A DNA stretch of 64,000 nucleotides from Chlorella sorokiniana (lineage: Eukaryota; Chlorophyta; Trebouxiophyceae; Chlorellales; Chlorellaceae), in the NCBI GenBank assembly GCA_025917655.1, contig CP084616.1, positions 310,001 to 374,000 of the forward strand, written 5' to 3'. Below are positions 30,200 through 40,980 of the stretch, one piece after another. The notes beneath the pieces were generated by a model, which saw only the letters and a program-made list of their open reading frames with translations, was not told the origin of the DNA and made no database searches. A program made the position numbers and the translations under genes. Within the stretch, counting starts at the first letter, position 1; each line of letters begins with the position of its first letter.

Positions 30200-31146
30200 G
30201 GGAGCATGTGCAGGGGAGGGGTAGCGAGGGAACAGGGTGGTGTGCTGGTCACACGACAGAGTGCTGTGCGGCACTGCACTTGCTGTGGCTGTGTGGGCGG
30301 GCGGGTGCAGTGTGCATCTGTCTGAGAGCGGCTGTGCTGGTGAGGATGGGCGGGGTTCATCGGCCAGAGGCAAGCGTGCTGGCGACCAAAGCCGAACGCG
30401 GTGCGGCTGGCAGCAGCGCTCTTGCATGCCACGCGCCGGGGCCGGCGGCGGGCCCCGTTGCCTGCGCTGGGCGCGAGCGGCAGCACCGCCTATGGGCACG
30501 GGCTGCGGCCGGCGAACGCACCTCTGCCGGTCTTGGGCAGGAGCAGCGGGTCAAAACCGGACCCGAAATCCAACAGATGCAGCAGGGCCATGGCGTTCAC
30601 CTGGGGGAAGGGGGAGGGGGTGCCGCAGCGGGGAAGGCTGGCGTTTCTTCCAGCCGCAAGAGCGAGGCGGCAGGCGCTGCGGCAGCGCAGAGCCTGCAGC
30701 GCAGAGCTGAGCGCAGTGGCGCGGTCTGATGTCACGCAGAGCCTGCGTGGCGTCAGACTGCGCATCTCCATCGGCGTACCTCTGCGGCTTGGCTGTCGAA
30801 GCGGATGGGCAGGCGCAGGAACTGGCAGGCGGCGGAGATGTCGGCGGCGGCGGCAGTGCCGCAGCAGCGGCCGCGGCCGCAGCCAGCTGCACATGCCCAG
30901 CTGCTGCAGCTGCTGTTGCGCCCTCTTGGCACGTCCTGCGCCGATAAGCATAGGTGCAATGAGCCGCGCGGTTGGTGGAGCCGGCATCACGCCTGCCGAG
31001 CAGGCCTCCCCACCGCCGCCGCCCACAAGGGTGCGGCCATGTGCGCGGCTACCGACAGCCGGCCGCCGCAGCAGGTTCATCAGTTAGTGTTAAAATACGC
31101 ACCGCTGGACCCGCTCTAGAGCGTTCTCCGGCGCCACCATGCCCAT
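28168..31146 (-). CDS. queuosine salvage protein-like (DUF2419)
   Basis: Members of this family hydrolyse queuosine 5'-phosphate to release queuine for tRNA modification. Motifs in order on the minus strand: LPIRFDSQAAE (exon ending 30780), VNAMALLHLLDFGSGFDP (exon starting 30600), AVQFGLLGMLMHG and DQAFQFFGIDAT, GPLGAFTAQLREAMAQTG, QPSLGALVLATL, AVPAFHDVADY, VCFYRKAQALAVQLHLRF, FADAHSLT, NVLPAVFRRMGVLALSEDL, then EVALRAATVVAAAAVCAAVN. The stop is at 28168. The block order, especially LNFGSG-like, GRGA, PAFRD-like, FYKRAQ-like and the E-x-x-LRA helix, matches the fungal-type DUF2419 proteins as I know them. The ATG at 31146 (MVAPENALERVQ, donor GTGCGT) is a proposal; 31140 or 30959 are alternatives. 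Introns carry a long TG repeat. Fragments of this gene's 5' end are repeated twice downstream. Confidence 0.7.
30138..30198. repeat. (TG)30 microsatellite
   Basis: A perfect 61-base TG dinucleotide run inside an intron of the DUF2419 gene. It is the longest simple dinucleotide repeat in the window. Confidence 0.97.
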
Positions 31147-32667
31147 CAAATCAAAGGCAGCCGAGGAATGGCTCCAGTCCACCAAAGCTTATGCACCTAG
31201 GTGCCGTCAACCAGCGGTTGCCTTGGTTAGATGGATGGGTGTCGCCCGGGAGCGTTGAGGGCCACGTTGGAACCGGGCGGCCGCCGTCCAGCTGAGGTGG
31301 CGCGCCCCAGACCTAGCTCTGGGCAACACCCTCTCTCAGTACCCCGGGAGTGCCTCATTTGCCGTGGGGGCGCGTTTGAACCAATTGCAGCATGCATCGG
31401 CAGCCAGAGAGCAAGCTGGGCGCACGAGTTGACAGCACTACCTCCAGTCGGTGCGCAGCTGTACAGCACATGTGCTTCTCTGCTGCAGCACCTGGAAGGG
31501 GTGAACTTGCGGGCGTGGCGGCAGCCCCTGACGCAACTGTGCGCGGGTGCGCACTGGGGGGCTGTGGGAAGAGGACGGTTTCAAGGCCGTAGTGCGCGCC
31601 AAGCGGGCATGCCCTGTCTGCCTGCAACCCGCGGGCGGTCGTACAGTCGATCGACTGTAGTCGCGACCAGCTGGCGGCATGGAAGGTGTGACTCATACCT
31701 ATTCTGACTGCGCTCTTCATGCCGCTGCCCGCCGGCACAGCCCTGACCTCCTGCATGCCCTGGCCTGCCCACCCTTCCACTCTTGTTCTGTAAGGGGTTG
31801 ACCCTTACACGTACCCTGCAGCCCATGCAGTGTACTTCTGTACTGCTTTTCTTGCTTTCCTTTGCTGCTTATCCTTTTGTGTCTGCTTTGTGCCCCTCTC
31901 CTCCTCTCTGTTAGGTGTTAGCCAGGTGTGGCTGTAACAGGAGCAGTTGCCAGAGCAGTGCTGTTGCTGCAGTGGGCAGGGACCACAGCTTCTGCAGGTT
32001 TGCAGGGTGTCAGCTACGGGCCACTCGTAGCTGGTCTGGTGCAGGTCTGTGCCAGCCCGTTACATGTTCAGCCAGCCTTGAGGCTCACGTCCCGCCCGGT
32101 TTGCTGCTGACTGCTTCCACATCCACCGCAGTGCACTAAATTTCCCTCGAAGTCGAAGTCCGCAAGTCCCCCTCACTCTTTCGTGAGGCTGAAGCCAGTT
32201 GCTCCCATCAATCTGAAGGATGAGCTGCGCACCCTTGGGGGCATGGCATGATGTAATAGCAATGGATCTGTATCTAGATGCAGGTGCAGGGCAAGGGGGA
32301 TGCGCCCCTTTTACGTAATTCTTGCCTATTAACGAAACAGCTTTTTATTTTTTTAAAAAGCATCGCTGCATGCACTTTGAAAGCAACAGGCGAAAGGCGT
32401 CGCAGTGCGAACGGCCATTTGAGCCGCGAACATGCCCAGGGGAATGATCCAGCCCTGTCAAGCCAGCTGGACAAGACTTTAACATGAGGTTTGTTGTGTT
32501 TCATGCCCTTTCGCACCCTTCACCGAATAATCGCACAGCTTCATGCTTTGAAGGCATCAAAACCCCATGCAGACTTGAGGAACAAGCACCATCGCGCCAT
32601 CTGAGTCTGATTGACGGCGCTCCCCTCGGGAGGGAGACACTCGGCCCATATCGATCCACTTGCCAAG
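31147..32667. other. divergent region between the DUF2419 gene and glycoprotein gene A
   Basis: No gene is supported. It should hold the two promoters. Its left part (to about 31.4 kb) is homologous to 40.8-41.0 and 49.3-49.5 kb. Its right part (about 32.3-32.6 kb) is homologous to the sequences just upstream of copies B and C, so the whole span is the diverged A version of the repeat unit's 5' flank. Confidence 0.55.
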
Positions 32668-35600
32668 ATGCACATGTTCAGAGCCTGGTGGCGGGCGCTC
32701 TGTGCCGCCTCCCTGCTGCTCGCCATGCCGCGCTTCTCCGCAGCCACTTGCAGCGGGACCCAGTTCAGCACAGCCAACAGTTTTATCAGCACACGCTACA
32801 ATAGCGGCGGTGTCGCCTTTCATCCCACCTTGGACAACACCCTGCCGGTGGGCACTCCTTCCTGCTGCTGCCAAGTGGCAACTCCTGAAGGGGACACATA
32901 CACCTCACCTCACATGTGCAAGTGCCTGTCACGCTTTTGCTGCTGCCACGCCTATATGCTTGGCTGCATAGTATGGCCAGCTGCAGCAGCACTTACTTAG
33001 CAACAGCATGTTGGCGTCGCCGTCAGGCGACGCAAGCAAGCATGCAAGCAGCCTGTAGGCTAGCTAGCTGCCTGCTGCAACCACAAAAGCGCTTGGTGAC
33101 GGCCTACAAGGGCCTTCAATTTGAGCTCATACTGTCTTGCATAACTGGGCCAGCAGTGCCCACCAATCTCGAGAGGAAGCGCTCCGTATCCCTTGGGCCC
33201 AACACGATGTAGAGCTAAAAAGCGGCATGCCGCAAGGGTATACACACCGATCCCCTTGCATCCATCCAACAGCGACCACATCGCGCCTCCTTCCCCATGC
33301 AGCTGTTCGGCAGCTGTTACGCCTCGGGCCAGGGCGCTTCCGAGGATGCGGCCAACTGGCGGGTGCAGCTGTACCTGTGCGGCACCAACCCTCTCGGCTG
33401 CATCACGGGCGGCCCCTCCGCCAACGTGCCCGGAGGCCTCCAGGACACCTACCCTCTCTGCGCCAACGAAACCGTCGCGCCCTCCTGCACCCTCACCCCC
33501 ACCGGTGAGGCAACCGCTGCCCCTTGCGGCAAGGGGCGAACCGCGGCGTAGGCTTCAACCCCTTGCAGTGGGGCAGGCAGCTAGGCTAGTGCATGCACTG
33601 GCAGCAGCTGTCACATGGGCGCGCCTGCAAGCGGGCCCCGGCTGGGTGGCTCGCGTTGTGTGCGGCTGCTCTGGATCCACACCTGGCTGCCCTGTCGCCC
33701 GCGCAGCGGGAGTGTCGTACAACGGCACCCACTACCAGACAGACTACGTGTTCTTCGTCCCCAACGCGTATCGAGGCGCCACCACATATTACTACTGGCG
33801 CTGCTTCTACCTGTGCGCCGCTGGCGACCCGTCAACCGCCGAGGAGCGCTCGGGTTCCAGCTTCACGGTGGTGCGTGAACCGTAACAGCACCTGCTGTTG
33901 CTGCTGTTGCACGCCGCTGTTGTTGCACGAATCCTTTCTTTCTTTGGTTCACGGTGGTGCGTGGGAGCTGGGTGGTGGAGTACGCACGAAGAACGTGAAT
34001 GCAACACGCCCTTGAGCGGCGGTGAAGGCGTTCTCAGGCCTGATATGCCTTTGAGGGGTTGTTGCGGGGTGTCCCTGCATGCCGCGCTTGGTTGCACGCC
34101 GGAGGGTCGGTGCTCCATGTTGATTCACTGATCCTTGCCCGGCCAGGCAGCCGTGCCCAACTCCAGGCTCGCTCTGCTGTGGTGTGCAGGCGAACCCGTT
34201 GCCGCGCTTCCCTTCGCCGCCACCTCTGCCGCCCAGGCCGCCCCCACCGCCAAGCCCACCACCTCCGCCATCCCCGCCCTCTCCCCGCCCTCCACCTCCG
34301 TCGCCCAGGCCACCACCGCCGCCAAGGCCCCCTCCCTCGCCCAAGCCCCCGCCGAGGCCGCCACCGCCTCCACGGCCGCCCCCAGGCCCCCACTGATTCG
34401 CCGCCTCCAAGGCCACCTCCACCGCCGTCCCCGCCACCCAGGCCCCCGCCGTCACCTCCAAAACCGCCCCCACCTTCGCCCCCACGGCCTCCGCCACCGT
34501 CCCCGCCACCCAGCCCGCCGCCAAGACCCCCACCGCCGCCCAGCCCACCGCCCAGCCCTCCCCCCGCCTCCCCCAGTGGAGTTTGGCCAGGCCACTGCTT
34601 TCATCGATGCGGAGGAGCGCGCTGGGCAGTCAAGAATCTTTGCGCCGCCAAACAACCAACTGCACGTGAGCCGTGCGCACGCGTGAGCGGCCATGTGCGC
34701 CCGCTTGTGCGCTCAGGGTTGCATCCAGCAGAAGGTGCCGAACTTCAGGGGCGGAGCGCTTGAGTCCCATTGCACCTCCTGGTACCTCTGCTCTGTCGTG
34801 ACCAGGTGGTGGGAACCTGCAAGGTCGACGGCCGCTACGCCGTGACGGGCGAAAGCAACTGGCCTGCCCAGCTGCTGTTGTGCGGCGACGGCTCGGGAGC
34901 TGCAGCGGCAGCAACTCGGCTTCGTACGACCCGGCTGCGACCGTGTACTTCCCAGGCGTGTGGCCGCCGGCCCCAAGCCGGATTGCCGTCGGTGGCTTGT
35001 CGTCCTGGGCATCTGTGTGCGGCGCGCATCCCGCGCCGCACCCACCCAACTGCAACCCGACATCACCATGCGCCTGCTCGCCTCCTCCGCAGACAACGTG
35101 ACCTACGATGGCCTGACGTACACGGCCACCTACACCTTTGTGCTGGAGGGAGCCTGGATTTCTCCCCAGAGCATCACTTACCGCTCCTGGATCTGCCTGT
35201 ACAACAACAACGACGGCGCGGTCAGCCAGCGGTCGTCTTCATCCATCGGAGTGGTGCGCTGCCGCTGGGCTGGGCTGGGCTGGGCTGGGCTGGGCTGCGC
35301 GGCTGTGCTCCCGGTTGTGCGATTGGCGGCCACGGCGGCAAGTGGGTCAAAACCTTGGTCCCCCAAGGAGCCACACGCACACACAACGCTGTCCAACCAC
35401 CGATTCATTCATCCATGCCAACAAACCACTGCAGTATGCGCCCCGCCGCCGCCGCCCCCTTCGCCCCCTCCCTCTCCGCCTCCACCCAGCCCACCTCCAC
35501 CCAGCCCTCCACCCCCAAGCCCGCCTCCTCCCTCTCCGCCTCCTCCCTCTCCACCCAGCCCCCACCACCCGGCCCGCCGCCTCCGAGCCCGCCTCCTCCC

Positions 35601-38310
35601 TCTCCGCCTCCTCCCTCTCCACCTCCATCCCCGCCACCCAGCCCTGCACCCCGAGCCCGCCGCCACCCAACCCGCCGCCTCAGAGCCCGCCTCCTCCCAG
35701 CCCCCCGCCGCCGTCTCCACCCCCTCCCAGCCCGCCTCCACCGAGCCCCCGCCACCCTCTCCACCTCCACCCTCTCCCCCTCCTCCTTCCCCTCCTCCGC
35801 CGAGCCCGCCGCCACCGAGCCCGCCACCCAGCCCCCCGCCACCGAGCCCGCCTTCTCCCAGCCCCCGCCGCCGTCTCCACCCCCTCCCAGCCCGCCTCCA
35901 CCGAGCCCCCCGCCACCCTCTCCACCTCCACCCTCTCCCCCTCCTCCTTCCCCTCCTCCGAGAGCCGCCGCCACCGAGCCCGCCCCCTCCCTCTCCTCCT
36001 CCTCCCTCTCCACCTCCACCCAGCCCCCCGCCACCCAGCCCTCCACCCCGAGCCCGCCTCCTCCCTCTCCGCCGCCACCCAGCCCGCCTCCTCCCTCTCC
36101 GCCTCCTCCCAGCCCCCCCGCCGTCTCCACCCCCTCCCAGCCCGCCTCCACCGAGCCCCCGCCACCCTCTCCTCCTCCTCCCTCTCCACCTCCACCCAGC
36201 CCCCGCCACCCAGCCCTCCACCCCGAGCCCGCCTCCTCCTCTCCGCCTCCACCCAGCCCGCCTCCTCCCAGCCCGCCTCCTCCCAGCCCCCCGCCGCCGT
36301 CTCCACCCCCTCCCAGCCCGCCTCCACCGAGCCCCCCGCCACCCTCTCCACCTCCACCCTCTCCCCCTCCTCCTTCCCCTCCTCCGCCGAGCCCGCGCCC
36401 CGAGCCCGCCCCCTCCCTCTCCGCCTCCTCCCTCTCCACCTCCACCCAGCCCCCCGCCACCCAGCCCTCCACCCCGAGCCCGCCTCCTCCCTCTCCGCCG
36501 CCACCCAGCCCGCCTCCTCCCTCTCCGCCTCCTCCCAGCCCCCGCCGCCGTCTCCACCCCCTCCCAGCCCGCCTCCACCGAGCCCCCCGCCACCCTCTCC
36601 ACCTCCACCCTCTCCCCCTCCTCCTTCCCCTCCTCCGCCGAGCCCGCCGCCACCGAGCCCGCCCCCTCCCTCTCCTCCTCCTCCCTCTCCACCTCCACCC
36701 AGCCCCCGCCACCCAGCCCTCCACCCCGAGCCCGCCTCCTCCCTCTCCGCCGCCACCCAGCCCGCCTCCTCCAAGCCCACCTCCTCCCAGCCCCCCGCCG
36801 CCGTCTCCACCCCCTCCCAGCCCGCCTCCACCGAGCCCCCGCCACCCTCTCCACCTCCACCCTCTCCCCCTCCTCCTTCCCCTCCTCCGCCGAGCCCGCC
36901 GCCACCGAGCCCCCCGCCACCCTCTCCTCCTCCTCCCTCTCCACCTCCACCCAGCCCCCGCCACCCAGCCCTCCACCCCGAGCCCGCCTCCTCCCTCTCC
37001 GCCGCCACCCAGCCCGCCTCCTCCAAGCCCACCTCCTCCCAGCCCCCCGCCGCCGTCTCCACCCCCTCCCAGCCCGCCTCCACCGAGCCCCACCCTCTCC
37101 ACCTCCACCCTCTCCCCCTCCTCCTTCCCCTCCTCCGCCCGAGCCCCCGCCACCCTCTCCACCTCCACCCTCTCCTCCTCCTCCCTCTCCACCTCCACCC
37201 AGCCCCCGCCACCCAGCCCTCCACCCCCAAGCCCGCCTCCTCCCTCTCCGCCGCCACCCAGCCCGCCTCCTCCTTCCCCTCCTCCACCCAGCCCCCCGCC
37301 ACCGAGCCCCTTGCCGCCGTCTCCACCCCCTCCCAGCCCCCTCCTCCCAGCCCCCCGCCGCCGTCTCCACCCCCTCCCAGCCCCCCGCCGCCGTCTCCAC
37401 CCCCTCCCAGCCCCCACCGCGGTCCCCGCCCCCTCGCCCCCACCACCCTCCCCGCCACCCAGCCCTCCACCACCTTCTCCGCCCCCTCGCCCCCACCACC
37501 CTCCCCGCCACCCAGCCCTCCACCGCCCTCCCCGCCCCCTCGCCCCCACCACCCAGCCCGCCACCCAGCCCTCCACCGCCCTCCCGTCCCCTCGCCCCCA
37601 CCACCCTCCCCGCCACCCAGCCCTCCACCACCTTCTCCGCCCCCCGCGCCCCCACCACCCTCCCGCCCGCCGCTCGCCCCCACCACCCTCCCCGCCACCC
37701 AGCCCTCCACCGCCCTCCCCGCCCCCTCGCCCCCACCACCTTCTCCGCCCATGCCCAAAGCACCCCTTGCCGGTGGCGACGTCAGTCCTCCTCCTCCCCA
37801 TCCGCTCCCTAGGTCTCCTCCTCCTCCACAGCCACCTCTCTCACTTCCTCCACTTGGAGGTGGCAGTGTCCCGCCCCCAAGCCCAGTCCTCGCCCGCCAC
37901 CGCCCAAACCCAAGCCACGCCCGCCGCCTCCCAAGCCCAAGCCACGCCCGCCGCCTCCCAAGCCCAAGCCACGTCCGCCGCCTCCCAAGCCCAAGCCACG
38001 CCCACCGCCTCCCAAGCCCAAGCCGCGCCCGCCGCCTCCCAAGCCCAAGCCACGCCCGCCGCCTCCCAAGCCCAAGCCACGTCCGCCGCCTCCCAAGCCC
38101 AAGCCTCGCCCGCCGCCCCCAAGCCCAAGCCACGCCCGCCGCCTCCCAAGCCCAAGCCACGTCCGCCGCCTTCCAAGCCCAAGCCACGCCCGCCGCCTCC
38201 CAAGCCCAAGCCACGCCCGCCGCCTCCCAAGCCCAAGCCACGTCCGCCGCCTCCCAAGCCCAAGCCGCGCCCGCCGCCTCCCAAGCCCAAGCCGCGCCCG
38301 CCACCCCCTC

Positions 38311-38342
<32 letters not shown>

Positions 38343-39715
38343 AAGACGCCGCCTCCCGCAGAAGCTGCCATTGTGGGCGACCCTTATTGGATAGGCTTTG
38401 ACCACAAGGGTGAGGCAGGAACAGTTCCGGCCGATCTCAGCGGCCTGGCCCTCAGGAGGTCACAGCCCTGCCCAGCAGAGACAGGGCGGCACATAATCGA
38501 TGTGATGCTCCTTTCCGCTCCGCCCCGACGCCCTTCCCTCTGCCGTCATGCTGGCAGGTGGTGCCTGGAACATGTTCAAGGGTGAGCCGGGCAAGACCTA
38601 CACCCTGTACACCGACGGCAACGGCACCGTGCTCACCTCCACCTTTGGCGCGGGCGGCCTCAAGGGCAAGGCCACCTTCATCCGCGCCATCCAGCTGACC
38701 CGCGGGGCCGCCGGCACGAGCGCCACCCTGGTGCAGCAGAAGGGGCGCTGGGTGCTGCGTGGTGAGCCCAGATAACTCTGCTTTGCATGGCTTCCATGCT
38801 GGTCTACAGAGGAAGCGGCTGCTTGATGCCATCGCCCGTCGTTGGGGGCGGTATGTTGTGTCAATCGAGCCAATCGAGCTTGTGCTTGTATTGCATGGCA
38901 TATTGGGGCATAGCATTCGCCTGGTGGCCTCACCGCGCTTGCAATTGCACCCCTTCCCTGCCTACGACAGTGCTGGCGGCGGGAAAGCCTGTTGCCGCTC
39001 TGCAGTCTGTGAAGATTGGCGGGGACATCATTGTGCAGGTGGGCGCCCACTGGGAGCGCACTGGCGCCGCCCTCTGTGCTGGCCTGCTGCTCACCTCTGC
39101 ATGCTCTCCCATCCCCAGGCGACTCCCATCAAGAACGGCCGCCCCGCTGGCATCGTCATCTCCCTGCCCTACCTGCGCATTCGGGTGGCGCAGCGTGCCC
39201 CTACAAGCCTCACCAGGTGTGCGCTCGGCAGAGGCCGCCGCACCGCAGGGTTGCAGCCGTGCGCAGCTGCGGCAGCGATGCAGCCCTGCATTCCGCCTCC
39301 TTCGTCTGCCCATCCACAGCTCCGGCCTGCTGATGGAACTGTCTGTCGAACTGCCCTGGCACCCACCGTCTGATGCTGGTCGCTGTACCGCAGGTTGCCG
39401 TTCCAACTTACGGCGAGTGGCTTGACGTGTACCTCACTGTGCTGAAACCGCTGCCAATGCCAGTGGGCGGCCTGCTCGGTGAGCGAAGCCACCCGCCCTG
39501 GACTTTCCAGCTGCTGCACGAAAGCTGCATTGCGCTCGGGTTCTCCGGCATGAGCCTGCAAAGCCCGCCCTGCAACATGACTCCCGCTGTGCTGGCACAT
39601 GGAACATGCCCATGCAGGCTCCTCCTACAAGCCCCCGGCCGCCGGCGCGGCAGCTGCCTCATCCAGCGGTGGCAGCCTGACTGCATCCATTGTCTTCAAC
39701 GAGCTGGCCGCATGA
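32668..39715 (+). CDS. secreted hydroxyproline-rich wall glycoprotein, copy A
   Basis: Exons: 32668-32847, 33303-33504, 33707-33870, 34190-34665, 34806-34955, 35093-35253, 35435-38409, 38558-38761, 38971-39038, 39119-39216, 39320 onward, 39394-39478 and 39618-39715. Order of parts: signal peptide ([20 protein letters not shown]); Cys-rich domain 1 ([19 protein letters not shown], then [10 protein letters not shown]); Pro-rich linker; Cys-rich domain 2 ([32 protein letters not shown]); a SPPPP rod of roughly 800 residues; a KPKPRPPPP rod; ten glycines; and a C-terminal domain beginning [14 protein letters not shown] and [11 protein letters not shown], which resembles von Willebrand factor D or plant root-cap domains. 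The tail ends [15 protein letters not shown]. The Ser-Pro pattern predicts extensive arabinosylation and an extracellular, rod-shaped wall protein. Frame breaks occur in exon 5 and at the start of exon 7. The exon 11/12 junction is unresolved, and exon 5 would use a GC donor. Confidence 0.75.
35445..37760. repeat. SPPPP-coding low-complexity tract, copy A
   Basis: About 2.3 kb built from CCNCCN codons encoding Ser-Pro3-5 blocks. Higher-order blocks of roughly 250-300 bp recur; for example the segment beginning AGCCCCCCGCCGCCGTCTCC reappears many times. All three forward frames are almost free of stops. The matching tracts are 45050-46340 in copy B and 53535-54870 in copy C. Confidence 0.9.
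37913..38308. repeat. 27-bp minisatellite coding KPKPRPPPP, copy A
   Basis: Nearly 15 units of 27 bp encode Lys-Pro-Lys-Pro-Arg-Pro4, with occasional substitutions. One unit near 38110-38125 lacks a base and shifts the frame. The array ends in a Gly10 codon run at about 38311-38342. Confidence 0.9.
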
Positions 39716-40200
39716 GCCGGGACAGACTGAGCCTGCCCAACGCAAACGGAAGCAGCAGGCCCGCTCTCGTGCGGCAGCCGGCGTTGTGCTTAAAGTGGAA
39801 TGCCGGAAGCTCCCGAAGACGCAAGAGCTCAGCCGCTCCCCCCCCGCAACCCTTCCGTCCTTCTTGCGCCCAAGTTGTTGCCTCCCGTTTCCTGTCTTGC
39901 TGGTCAGGAGGCAGGCACCCAGCCCTCAGAAACGCTGATTTCCTGCTCAGTTGACATTCCCAATCTTTCAAACCATCATTTTTTCCAATTACTCAAGAGG
40001 TGTGCTGCATATTGCGATCATTAGACATCACAACTATGCACATGCATGGCTCTCGACCTTAGCCACACACAGCCACCGGCACCAGTGCCACTGCGCATGT
40101 CGACGTTTTCCAAATTGGGCCCGAATTCACTCATTGTCAACATTTCACTGTGGTAAAATTCCAAGCATTACTCGAGGACCCCAGTCAAAGGTCAACTAGC

Positions 40201-40380
40201 GTCACACACGGTCGCCAGCCAACCACGCATTTTGCAAGTGGCCGCTGGTGCGCCGTCAGACGGCAGCAGCGGGAGCAGTGCCCAGTGACCGGCAGAAGCC
40301 GCGCCAAATGAATAACTCGTGGTTGGCGGTCTGCTTCATCTCTCAGGCTCACCAACCCCTATCCCCCAGCGTGAGGTGAG
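40201..40380. other. orphan copy of GAPN upstream sequence
   Basis: This stretch matches 57241-57420, the region just upstream of the GAPN gene, with scattered differences (shared blocks GTCACACACGGTCGCCAGCC and CATCTCTCAGGCTCACCAAC). The same sequence recurs at 48689-48867. The similarity stops abruptly at GTGAGGTGAGC. Confidence 0.8.
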
Positions 40381-40399
40381 CGGCAGCATAATGCGATTA

Positions 40400-40980
40400 T
40401 GCACCTGGAAGCGTGGCGACATGTGCTGAATCGCCGCGCAGAGCCTGCAGCGCAGCCGTATACCATGCATAGCCTGCATGATTCCAACCTATTCCTCTCC
40501 ATCGATGCATCTCCGCGGCTTGGCTATCAAAGCGGGTGGAAAGGCGCAGTCTTGAGCTGGCAGGTGGGGAGATGTCGGCGGGCGTGGCAGTGCCGCAGCT
40601 GCAGCAGAGGTCGCGGTCGCAGCCAGCTGCACATTTATGTGGTAGACCAGGGTGCGGCCTTGCGCGAGTTGGAAGCAACCGGCCGCCGCAGCAAGGCATC
40701 ACAGTCCATGAAACAGTAGCATACGAACTACTGAACCCGCTTTCCGGGGCCTCTCTCCGACGATACCGCACCATCAAACGATTTCAAGGCAGCCGATGTA
40801 TGGTGACGCCAAAGCTTTGCCGTCAACGGGTGCCCTACATGGATGGCTGGGTGTCACCCTTGGGAAGTTGAGAGCTATGTTGGGACGAGGCGGGCGAGGT
40901 GGCGGGGGCACGCCCCACCCCGCTCTGGGCAACACCCTCCCTCACTGCGTTGGGAGCTCCTCATTCTGCCATGGGCAGTG
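40400..40980 (-). pseudogene. 5' fragment of the DUF2419 gene, unit B
   Basis: Homologous to about 30680-31370. On the minus strand it still reads AAGCDRDLCCSCGTATPADIS and RFDSQAAEMHRWR, against ISAACQFLRLPIRFDSQAAE in the intact gene. The splice donor after SQAAE (GTACGCC in the gene) has become ATGCATC, and the remaining exons are absent, so it cannot be functional. Confidence 0.75.

Noticed and set aside
35405-38304. Long minus-strand Gly/Arg-rich open frames opposite the rods of all three copies
   Set aside because: These are the reverse complement of the SPPPP repeats (GGG/GGC-rich) and have no independent domain, start context or splice pattern.
34770-38585. Very long plus-strand open frame of more than 1200 codons
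   Set aside because: It runs through introns and mixes frames of the CCN-rich rod; the exon structure supported by conserved Cys-rich and vWD-like domains is different.
38759-39425. Open frames of about 200 codons within the C-terminal exons of copies A, B and C
   Set aside because: They read through the introns between the vWD-like domain exons in shifted frames; the correct frame is fixed by the conserved exon blocks.
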